From assembly GCF_014196115.1 (NCBI RefSeq), contig NZ_JACIDB010000008.1, forward strand, positions 1 through 64,000: 64,000 nt of DNA, read 5' to 3'. Within the stretch, counting starts at the first letter, position 1. Each line of letters opens with the position of its first letter. Made by a program: the position numbers and the translations under genes. Origin of the DNA: Sphingomonas aquatilis. GTDB lineage: Bacteria; Pseudomonadota; Alphaproteobacteria; Sphingomonadales; Sphingomonadaceae. This document shows, in pieces, positions 42,827 to 49,933 of this stretch. The notes beneath the pieces are model-generated. The model was not told the DNA's origin, ran no database searches, and worked only from the letters and a program-made list of their open reading frames with translations.

Positions 42827-44644
42827 ATGATGTCAGCGTCTTCGATACGTCGGCAGGTGGGTGCCGCCGTCGCGGGGGTGGGGACCGACAATCATATGCT
42901 GGACGCGGAACGGGCGGGCGCGGGGGCGCCGCCGGAAGACGTGGGCGACACCGGAGCGGGCGATGCGCCGACGCTGCCGATCGCCCTGGGCGAAGCGACG
43001 GGCGCTTCCGCCGCGCTGAAGATCGGCAGCGCGATCGCGCCCGCGGTGCTGCTTGCGGCCTGCGGTGGCGGAGGTGGCGGATCGACACCGACGCCGACCG
43101 CATCGACGCCCGTCGTCGTCACGCCCGCCGCGATCAGCGCGACGCAAGCAAGCCGCTTCCTCGCGCAGACCACGATGGGGGCGACGCGCGCGATGATCGA
43201 TACGGTCATCAGCCGCCGCTACGAAGGCTGGATCGACGACCAGTTCGCCTCGCCGCGCGCGACGTCGCATTGGGACTGGCTGAATGCCAACGGCTATAAC
43301 GTCGCCGCCAACATCAACATCGAAACCGGCTTCGACGCGACGATGTGGCGGCAGATGATCGTCGAGCCCGATCAGCTGCGCCAGCGGATCGGCATGGCGC
43401 TGCTCGACATGCTCGTCGTCGGCATCGGCGGCGTAAACCTCAACTGGAAACAGTTCGCCACCGCGGCGTATGTCGACGTGCTGCTGGACAATGCGTTCGG
43501 CAATTACCGCACGCTGATGGGCGCGATCACCACCAATGCGGCAATGGGATCGTTCCTCACCTTCCTGGGCAACCGCAAGGCGAATGCAACCACTGGCGCG
43601 CAGCCCGACGAGAATTACGCGCGCGAGCTGATGCAGCTGTTCACGCTGGGCCTCTACCAGCTCAACATGGACGGCAGCGTGAAGACGAACGGCGGCACCC
43701 CGCTGGAAACCTATGGCCCGGCCGACGTCAGCGGACTGGCGCGCGTGTTTACCGGCCTCAGCCTGGCGAGCAACGTCAACACGACGCCCGATCGCTATCG
43801 CCAGCCGCTGGTGATGAATGCGTCGATCAACGAAACGGGCAGCGCCACCTTCCTCGGCGCCACCGTCAGCGGCGGCGGCATGGCTGCGGTGGACAAGGCG
43901 CTCGACACGATCTTCGCGCATCCCAACCTGCCGCCGTTCGTATCGAAGCAGCTGATCCAGCGCCTCGTCACCAGCAACCCCAGCCCCGCCTATGTCGGCC
44001 GCGTCGCATCGGTTTTCGCCAACAACGGCTCGGGCACGCGCGGCGACCTGAAGGCTGTGATCAAGGCCATTCTGCTCGATACCGAGGCGCGCAGCGACGA
44101 CGCGTTGACCGGCCCCACCGCCGGCAAATTGCGCGAGCCGGTGATGCGGCTCACCGCCTGGGCACGGCTCGCCAAGATCAACTCCGCATCGAACGCCTGG
44201 GCGTTCGGCGACACGTCCAGCCAATCCACGCGGCTCGCCCAATCGATGGGACGCAGCGGATCGGTCTTCAATTTCTTCCGTCCCGGCTATGCGCCACCTG
44301 CCACCGGGATCAGCAACGCCGGCCTCGTCGCGCCCGAATTCCAGATCACCAACGAACAGAGCGTCGTCGCCTACGTCAACTACATGCAGGGCCTGGTCGC
44401 CAACGGCACCGGCGACATGAAGCCCGATTACAGCGATCTGACCGCCAAGGCGTCCGACAGCGCGGCATTGGTCGACGAGATCAACCTTGTGCTGGCCGCC
44501 GGCCAGCTGAGCAGCGCCACCATCACCGCGATCCGGGCGGCGGTGGACAGCGTCGCGACGACCGCGACCAACGCCGCGACCAACCGCGTCGGCATCGCCC
44601 TGCTGCTGACGCTCGCCTCCCCCGACTTCCTGACGCAGCGGTGA
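42827..44644 (+). CDS. DUF1800 domain-containing protein
   Basis: A 605-residue exported protein. A hydrophobic stretch ending in LLAACGGGGGG (Cys about 79) looks like a lipobox but lies unusually far from the start; a later ATG at 42896 would shorten the leader by 23 residues. The rest matches DUF1800: SRFLAQTTMGATRAMIDTVI, QRIGMALLDMLVVGIG, PDENYARELMQLFTLGLYQL, and a C-terminal REPVMRL with FNFFRPGYAPP. Function is unknown. It is followed after 5 bp by the DUF1501 gene, its constant partner in many bacteria. Confidence 0.88.
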   Translation: MMSASSIRRQVGAAVAGVGTDNHMLDAERAGAGAPPEDVGDTGAGDAPTLPIALGEATGASAALKIGSAIAPAVLLAACGGGGGGSTPTPTASTPVVVTPAAISATQASRFLAQTTMGATRAMIDTVISRRYEGWIDDQFASPRATSHWDWLNANGYNVAANINIETGFDATMWRQMIVEPDQLRQRIGMALLDMLVVGIGGVNLNWKQFATAAYVDVLLDNAFGNYRTLMGAITTNAAMGSFLTFLGNRKANATTGAQPDENYARELMQLFTLGLYQLNMDGSVKTNGGTPLETYGPADVSGLARVFTGLSLASNVNTTPDRYRQPLVMNASINETGSATFLGATVSGGGMAAVDKALDTIFAHPNLPPFVSKQLIQRLVTSNPSPAYVGRVASVFANNGSGTRGDLKAVIKAILLDTEARSDDALTGPTAGKLREPVMRLTAWARLAKINSASNAWAFGDTSSQSTRLAQSMGRSGSVFNFFRPGYAPPATGISNAGLVAPEFQITNEQSVVAYVNYMQGLVANGTGDMKPDYSDLTAKASDSAALVDEINLVLAAGQLSSATITAIRAAVDSVATTATNAATNRVGIALLLTLASPDFLTQR

Positions 44645-44649
44645 GCATC

Positions 44650-46035
44650 ATGGACACGACCCGCGATTCCTCCCGCCGCGCCTTCCTGAAGCGCTCCGCC
44701 GCTTTGGGGCTTGCCGGCGTCGCCACACCCTTCGTCACCAGCCTCGCCGCGATCGGCGAAGCCGCGGCGGCGACCGCGACGGACTATAAGGCGCTGGTCT
44801 GCGTCTTCCTGTACGGCGGCATGGACTATGCCAACACGCTCGCCGCCTATGATTCGGACAGCTATGCCAAATATCTGGCGGCGCGATCGAACATCGCGCT
44901 GACCCGCGAATCACTTGCCGGTACGTTGCTCAATCCGGCGACCGGCCTGCCCAACGGCCGGCAATATGCGCTGGCGCCGACGATGGGATCGCTGCTGCCG
45001 CTGTTCGATGCAGGCAAGCTCGCGGTGACGCTCAACGTCGGCACGCTGGTGCAGCCGACGACGAAGGCGCAATATCAGGCGAACAGCGTCAAGTTGCCGC
45101 CCAAGCTGTTCAGCCACAACGACCAGCAAAGCTATTTCCAGGCGTCCAACCCCGAAGGCGCGACCAGCGGCTGGGGCGGACGGATGGGCGACCTGTTCCA
45201 GTCGGGCAATGGCGCAGCGACGCTGACCTGCATCAATGCCAGCGGCAATGCGGTGTACCTGACCGGCAAGTCGGCGGTGCAATATGCCATCGGCACCGGC
45301 GGCCCGATCGCGCTGCTCAACAATGCGACGTCGCTCTACGGGTCGACGGCCGCGGCGGCGACGCTGCGCAGTCTGATGACCGGCAGCACCGGCAATCTGT
45401 TTGCCGACGAACATGCCCGCGTCTCGAAGCGCGCGCTCGACACCTATTCGCAGGTCACCAGCGCGCTCGCCGGAGCGCCGGCCAGCGGCTTCTCGCTATT
45501 CCCCGGCAACAATGGCCTTGCCGACCAGCTGAAGATGGTCGCGCGCCTGATCGCCGTCTCGTCGCAGCTGGGGGCGAAGCGGCAGGTGTTCTTCGTGTCG
45601 ATCGGCGGGTTCGATTTGCACGACAATCTGGTCGCGCAGCATCCCGGGCTGATGGGCAAGGTCGCCGACGCGATGCGCGCCTTCTACGACACCACCGTCG
45701 CACTGGGCGTCGCGGATCAGGTGACGAGCTTCACCGCATCCGATTTCGGACGGACGTTGCAGTCGAACGACGACGGGTCGGACCATGGCTGGGGCAGCCA
45801 TCATTTCGTGCTGGGCGGTGCGGTGAAGGGCCGGCGCTTCTATGGTACTCCGCCGGCGATCGGCAACAACACCGCCGATGACGTGGGACAGGGCCGTCTG
45901 CTGCCGACGATCTCGGTCGACCAATATGCCGCCACGCTGGCGAACTGGTTCGGGGTCAGCGGCGGGAACATGACGACGGTGCTGCCCAATATGGGCAATT
46001 ACAATGCGTCGAGCTGGAACCTGGGCTTCGTCTGA
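44650..46035 (+). CDS. DUF1501 domain-containing protein, Tat-exported
   Basis: A 461-residue protein with a twin-arginine signal (SRRAFLKRSAALGLAGVATP). The body has the DUF1501 pattern, a distant member of the alkaline phosphatase/sulfatase superfamily: VCVFLYGGMDYANTL near the start, VFFVSIGGFDLHDNL in the middle, and FTASDFGRTLQSNDDGSDHG with WGSHHFVLGGAVKG near the end, whose Asp/His residues could bind metal. Enzymatic role unknown. It forms an operon with the DUF1800 gene. Confidence 0.9.
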   Translation: MDTTRDSSRRAFLKRSAALGLAGVATPFVTSLAAIGEAAAATATDYKALVCVFLYGGMDYANTLAAYDSDSYAKYLAARSNIALTRESLAGTLLNPATGLPNGRQYALAPTMGSLLPLFDAGKLAVTLNVGTLVQPTTKAQYQANSVKLPPKLFSHNDQQSYFQASNPEGATSGWGGRMGDLFQSGNGAATLTCINASGNAVYLTGKSAVQYAIGTGGPIALLNNATSLYGSTAAAATLRSLMTGSTGNLFADEHARVSKRALDTYSQVTSALAGAPASGFSLFPGNNGLADQLKMVARLIAVSSQLGAKRQVFFVSIGGFDLHDNLVAQHPGLMGKVADAMRAFYDTTVALGVADQVTSFTASDFGRTLQSNDDGSDHGWGSHHFVLGGAVKGRRFYGTPPAIGNNTADDVGQGRLLPTISVDQYAATLANWFGVSGGNMTTVLPNMGNYNASSWNLGFV

Positions 46036-46038
46036 CGT

Positions 46039-46740
46039 TCAGCCGCAGGTGACCGGGGCGCCGGCCGGCGCGACGACGCGGCACTTCGGCCGGCCGGCGA
46101 CCTCGACCGTGCCAAGGCCGGTGCTCGTCACCTGCGCGGTATAGCGCGCCTGCGCCCGCACGGTCCCGGGTCCGTCGAGACGAACGACCACGTCGCCCGC
46201 ATCGAGGGCGCGTGCATCAATCGTCCCCGATCCGCCGTCGAACAGCCGCGCGGCGCCGACGCGGCCGGCGAGCGTGATCTGCCCATCACCCACCTGCTGC
46301 GCGGCGAGGCTATCGCCATCGACCGACGCCGCGCCGATCGTTGCCGCGCCCATTGCGGCAAGATCGATGCTGGCGCCCTTCAGCTGGGCGGCCGAGACTT
46401 TGCTCGCCCCCGTCACGCTGATCGCGCTTAACCGCGGCGTCGACAACAGGATGCGCAGCGGCGTGGTGGGACGCGCCCGATCCTGCTCGGTCCAGGTGCC
46501 AGCGCGCGCGGTCCGGATCGTCAGCGTCGATCCCTCGACGCGGATGTCGACGTCGCCGATCGCGCCATCATCGCCCACCACCGTCGCATCAGGCGATCCC
46601 GTCGTGACGGTCACGTCGAAGGCGCCAAACACCCGCAACCGATCGAAGCTGCCGATCGACACGCGCCGCTCCCCCGCGCTCGCCGCCGATGGCAGCGCGA
46701 GGGACGACAGAACCAGCAGGGCGGAAACGGGACGGATCAT
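46039..46740 (-). CDS. GIN domain (DUF2807) secreted protein, paralogue 1
   Basis: A 233-residue protein with a signal peptide (SALLVLSSLALPSAASA). The remainder is a right-handed beta-helix-like 'head GIN' domain: SIGSFDRLRVFGAFDVTVTT at the start and repeating short strands (ISVTGASKVSAAQLKGASID). It ends with a two-Cys motif, PKCRVVAPAGAPVTCG. Function unknown. It is the last of three tandem paralogues and converges on the DUF1501 gene with 3 bp between. Confidence 0.82.
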   Translation of the reverse strand: MIRPVSALLVLSSLALPSAASAGERRVSIGSFDRLRVFGAFDVTVTTGSPDATVVGDDGAIGDVDIRVEGSTLTIRTARAGTWTEQDRARPTTPLRILLSTPRLSAISVTGASKVSAAQLKGASIDLAAMGAATIGAASVDGDSLAAQQVGDGQITLAGRVGAARLFDGGSGTIDARALDAGDVVVRLDGPGTVRAQARYTAQVTSTGLGTVEVAGRPKCRVVAPAGAPVTCG

Positions 46741-46784
46741 GGTCGCAGCCTCGCACCGCCGTCACGCGGCGGCAAGGGCCTGCG

Positions 46785-47510
46785 TTATCGGCCGCAGCGG
46801 ACCGAACCCGATCCCTTCTTCGACACATCGCACTGCGCCGCCGCGCCCAGATCGACGTTGCCCGATCCCATCAGCTCCACCTTCGCCCGGCCGCTGACCG
46901 CGGCGCGGACGTTGCCCGATCCGGCGACGGTCACGTCCGCCTCGCCGACGCGCAGACCCGCCGCATCGAGGCTGCCCGATCCCATGACGTTGGCCTCCAG
47001 TCGCTTGATCGCTCCCCCGGCGCGCAACGTACCCGCACCGGCAATATTCACCTCGGCGGCATCGGTGGTCAGGGCGGCGATGTTGAGATCGCCCGATCCG
47101 GCGATATTCGCCTCGAACGTCGTGCCCTCGATCCGGTCGACCGTCATCGTGCCGGATCCAACGATATTGGCTTCGGACAGGCGCGGCAGCGTCACGAAGA
47201 CCTTTACGCCCTTGCCGCCGCCGAAGCCGAACACACGCTTCTGGCGCCCGATCACGAGGTCGCGGCCATCACGCGCGATGCGCAACGTGTCGAGTTCGTC
47301 CGCCGGCCCCTCGGCGCGCACGGAAAAGGCGGTGCCGGCGCGCACGTCGACATCGTCTGCACCCGCCACCGCGATCCGGTCGAACCCCTCCACCGCATAG
47401 GTACGCGTCGGGCCGCTGCCGCTCGCGGACACGGCGTTGCCCTCGTCGCTGCCGACCGAGCAGGCGGTCAGCGATGCCGCTCCCATCAACGCGATTGCAA
47501 TCCGGTGCAT
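46785..47510 (-). CDS. GIN domain (DUF2807) lipoprotein, paralogue 2
   Basis: A 241-residue protein with a lipobox (MGAASLTACSVG, Cys17). The GIN region shows repeated VxGSGxL/I units (NIVGSGTMTV, NIAGSGDLNI, NIAGAGTLRA, NVMGSGSLDA, TVAGSGNVRA, ELMGSGNVDL), one per beta-helix turn, and the same C-terminal Cys pair (AQCDVSKKGSGSVRCGR). The ATG is preceded by GAGGGGAC, part of a 16-bp inverted repeat at 47518-47557. The lipid anchor differs from its secreted neighbours. Confidence 0.85.
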   Translation of the reverse strand: MHRIAIALMGAASLTACSVGSDEGNAVSASGSGPTRTYAVEGFDRIAVAGADDVDVRAGTAFSVRAEGPADELDTLRIARDGRDLVIGRQKRVFGFGGGKGVKVFVTLPRLSEANIVGSGTMTVDRIEGTTFEANIAGSGDLNIAALTTDAAEVNIAGAGTLRAGGAIKRLEANVMGSGSLDAAGLRVGEADVTVAGSGNVRAAVSGRAKVELMGSGNVDLGAAAQCDVSKKGSGSVRCGR

Positions 47511-47517
47511 GGCCTGT

Positions 47518-47557
47518 CCCCTCTATGTGTATTGCTGCATTAATACACATAGAGGGG
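47518..47557 (-). promoter_or_regulatory. 16-bp perfect inverted repeat before GIN paralogue 2
   Basis: CCCCTCTATGTGTATT (47518-47533) and AATACACATAGAGGGG (47542-47557) are perfect reverse complements with an 8-bp spacer. On the minus strand the proximal arm contains the ribosome binding site, and TAATAC-like sequence lies in the centre. It can act as a DNA operator or as an RNA hairpin hiding the ribosome binding site. The GTGTATT/AATACAC half-sites resemble operators of GntR/YtrA-type repressors (inference). Confidence 0.6.
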
Positions 47558-47576
47558 CATCGCAAGTCGTCTGCGG

Positions 47577-48305
47577 TCAGTTGCCGCAGCGCACCCGCCC
47601 GCCGCCGACCTTGCTGACCGTGCAGCGCGCCTGCGGCCCCAGATCGACCATGCCGCTGCCCGCCATCGACACCTGCGCGGGACCGCTGACGGTGGCACGG
47701 ACCGTGCCCGACCCGCCGACGGATACCTGTGCGTTGGAGGCGCGCAGACCGGCAGCGGCGATCCCGCCCGACCCGCCGACATTGGCCTCCAGCGTGCCCA
47801 CCGTTCCTGCGGCCGAGATCATCCCCGATCCGCCGACGTTGAATTCGGCGGTCCGCGCATCGAGCGCGTCGATGCGCAGCGATCCCGATCCGCCGACGCC
47901 GGCCGAAAACCGGTCACCGCCCGCGCGATCGGCATTCAGGCTGCCCGATCCGCCGACACTGGCGGCGCGGAGTGCGGGCATGGTGACGTGGACGACGATC
48001 TGCCGCTCCATCGCGCTGCTCTCGCGCTCGTCATACCGCCGTCCGACGACCAGCGCCGATCCATCGCGCGCGATGCGGAAATTGACGAACGCCGCCGCCG
48101 GCCCCTCCGCCCGCACGCTATAGCCATTGCCGATATGGACGACGACACGTTCCGACCCGCCCAGCCGGATCGCATCGAAATCGCGCACCGGATAGACCAT
48201 CGCCTCACCCTGCCGCTGCCCGGCGATACCGGGGCCATGGTCACGTTCCGCGGCGATCGCAGCGGTGGCGACGAGCGGGATCAGGGCAAGCGCGAGATAG
48301 TTCAT
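47577..48305 (-). CDS. GIN domain (DUF2807) secreted protein, paralogue 3
   Basis: A 242-residue protein with a signal peptide (YLALALIPLVATAAIAA). Repeated SVGGSGSL/VGGSGxI units (ASVGGSGSLNA, AGVGGSGSLRI, FNVGGSGMISA, ANVGGSGGIAA) build the beta-helix, ending in the Cys-pair tail ARCTVSKVGGGRVRCGN. It is closest to paralogue 2, so the two probably arose by tandem duplication. The ATG at 48305 directly precedes the signal peptide. Confidence 0.84.
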   Translation of the reverse strand: MNYLALALIPLVATAAIAAERDHGPGIAGQRQGEAMVYPVRDFDAIRLGGSERVVVHIGNGYSVRAEGPAAAFVNFRIARDGSALVVGRRYDERESSAMERQIVVHVTMPALRAASVGGSGSLNADRAGGDRFSAGVGGSGSLRIDALDARTAEFNVGGSGMISAAGTVGTLEANVGGSGGIAAAGLRASNAQVSVGGSGTVRATVSGPAQVSMAGSGMVDLGPQARCTVSKVGGGRVRCGN

Positions 48306-48349
48306 GGCGGGCATCCTATCGAGGTGTGGCCGGATGCTAGCGTATCGCC

Positions 48350-48359
48350 TACAGATGTA
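48350..48359 (-). promoter_or_regulatory. BlaI-like dyad upstream of GIN paralogue 3
   Basis: TACAGATGTA, i.e. TACA-N2-TGTA, 44 bp upstream of the ATG at 48305. This is the core of BlaI/MecI-type operators, but ten bases occur by chance readily and no BlaI gene is nearby. Confidence 0.25.
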
Positions 48360-48395
48360 AACACCAGATCGTTTGGAGAAGGCGCGACCGGCCAA

Positions 48396-48428
48396 ACGAA
48401 AAAGGGCGGCCCGTTGCGGGGCCGCCCT
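48396..48428 (-). terminator. Rho-independent terminator of carD
   Basis: On the minus strand GGGCGGCCCC and GGGCCGCCC form a strong GC stem followed by TTTTTCG, 25 bp after the carD stop codon. Confidence 0.82.
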
Positions 48429-48452
48429 CTTCGATGGCACGAGGCGAACGGC

Positions 48453-48986
48453 TTACGCCGGCACCTTGTCCTTGTTGTAGATCGCCGCGGCGGCGCGCAG
48501 GATGTCGAGGATCTTTTCCTGCGCCTTCAGCTCGTCCACCTCTTCCATCGCGGCGAGTTCGCGCGCGAGGCGGCTGCACGCCGCTTCGAAGATCTGCCGT
48601 TCCGAATAGCTCTGCTCGGGCTGGTCGTCGGCACGGAACAGGTCGCGGACCACTTCGGCGATCGACGCGAGGTCGCCCGAATTGATCTTCGCTTCATATT
48701 CCTGCGCGCGGCGCGACCACATGGTGCGCTTGACCTTGGGCTTGCCCTTCAGCGTTTCCATCGCTTCGCGCATCGTCTTGTCCGACGACAGCTTGCGCAT
48801 GCCGACCGACTCGGCCTTGTTGGTGGGGACGCGGAGCGTCATGCGCTCTTTTTCGAAGCGGAGCACGTACAGCTCCAGGCTGGTTCCGGCGATCTCCTGC
48901 TTCTGCAGTTCGATCACACGGCCGACGCCGTGCTTGGGATAAACAACGTAATCACCGACATCGAAGGACAATGCCTTGGCAGCCAT
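48453..48986 (-). CDS. carD: CarD family transcriptional regulator
   Basis: A 177-residue protein that binds RNA polymerase beta and stabilises open promoter complexes. The N-terminal RNA-polymerase-interaction domain (about 8-70) has FDVGDYVVYPKHGVGRVIEL and KERMTLRVPTNKAESVGMRK; the C-terminal helical DNA-contacting domain includes KPKVKRTMWSRRAQEYEAKI and DLASIAEVVRDLFRADDQPE. Length fits the alphaproteobacterial CarD/CdnL group. It lies downstream of fdxA. Confidence 0.93.
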   Translation of the reverse strand: MAAKALSFDVGDYVVYPKHGVGRVIELQKQEIAGTSLELYVLRFEKERMTLRVPTNKAESVGMRKLSSDKTMREAMETLKGKPKVKRTMWSRRAQEYEAKINSGDLASIAEVVRDLFRADDQPEQSYSERQIFEAACSRLARELAAMEEVDELKAQEKILDILRAAAAIYNKDKVPA

Positions 48987-49150
48987 GAACGGGCCTTTCT
49001 AAGGTCACATCGCTCGCGTGAACGGTCCGTGGCGGAAAACCGCTGGGCAGGACCGACGAGGATGGTTGGTACGAGTGTCTCCTGATCGGGCATGACTCAT
49101 CCTGCCCGTCGTGGACCCATTTAACACACTCGCAACAAAATTACCAGCGC

Positions 49151-49177
49151 GGTTGAGTCGCTTAGCTTCGCTCAACC
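49151..49177 (-). terminator. Possible terminator after fdxA
   Basis: GGTTGAG and CTCAACC form a 7-bp stem 19 bp after the fdxA stop, with a T-rich run (TAATTTTGTTG) about 10 nt further on the minus strand. The distance to the T-run makes this uncertain. Confidence 0.35.
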
Positions 49178-49195
49178 CACTGGAATCACGCAACC

Positions 49196-49537
49196 TCAGT
49201 CGCCGGCACCCGGCTCGGGCGAGAAGAATTTGTCGTACTTGCCCTCGACACCCTTCATCGCGTCCGCGTCGGGCGGCGTCTGGTCCAGCTTGCGCGTGAC
49301 GTTGGGCCATTGCGCGGAGAAGGTCGTGTTGAGCTCCAGCCACTGTTCCAGGCCGCTCTCGGTATCGGGCAGGATCGCCTCGGCCGGGCATTCGGGTTCG
49401 CACACGCCGCAGTCGATGCACTCGCTGGGGTTGATGACGAGCATGTTCTCGCCTTCGTAGAAGCAGTCCACCGGACACACCTCGACGCAGTCCATATACT
49501 TGCAGCGGATGCAGGCATCGGTGACGACGTAGGTCAT
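49196..49537 (-). CDS. fdxA: Ferredoxin FdxA, 7Fe type
   Basis: A 113-residue electron carrier. Cysteines at 9, 12, 17, 21 and 40, 43, 46, 50 ([18 protein letters not shown] and [13 protein letters not shown]) give one [3Fe-4S] and one [4Fe-4S] cluster, the Azotobacter FdI type. An extra C-terminal about 50-residue extension is normal in alphaproteobacteria. It lies between carD and the S4 gene, all on the minus strand. Confidence 0.95.
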   Translation of the reverse strand: MTYVVTDACIRCKYMDCVEVCPVDCFYEGENMLVINPSECIDCGVCEPECPAEAILPDTESGLEQWLELNTTFSAQWPNVTRKLDQTPPDADAMKGVEGKYDKFFSPEPGAGD

Positions 49538-49639
49538 GGGGCTTCCTTGCGGCCTTGGGCGATCGATCTCCGCCCTGTGAACCAGGGGACGAAGAACGGG
49601 GTACGAACGCGAGGCTGCTATGCCGCGTTCCGGCTCACG

Positions 49640-49933
49640 TCAATCGATCGCGGATGTCTGCGATACGTTCGCAACCAGTTCCTGGTAGCAACCTTGCGCT
49701 TCGGGTGCCGGTCCACGGCGCAGCGGCAGTGCCTCGATGCGCAGCACGCGGACGCGCCCCTGATGTGCGAAGGTCAGGATATTGCCGACGCGCACCGGCG
49801 CCGCGCTGCGCCCCACCGGCCGGCCGTCGATGCGCAAACGCCCCTCGCACGCGATCGCCTGCGCCGCCTCGCGCGTCTTGGCGAGCCGCACGAACCACAG
49901 GAAGCGGTCGAGCCGCATCGTCGCGTCAGCCAT
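49640..49933 (-). CDS. S4 domain RNA-binding protein (HSP15-like)
   Basis: A 97-residue protein whose first about 60 residues are an S4 domain (MRLDRFLWFVRLAKTREAAQ, then GRLRIDGRPVGRSAAPVRVG). Relatives such as Hsp15 bind free 50S ribosomal subunits carrying nascent chains. The ATG at 49933 overlaps the end of the helicase gene by 8 bp, so it is likely cotranslated with it. Confidence 0.85.
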   Translation of the reverse strand: MADATMRLDRFLWFVRLAKTREAAQAIACEGRLRIDGRPVGRSAAPVRVGNILTFAHQGRVRVLRIEALPLRRGPAPEAQGCYQELVANVSQTSAID

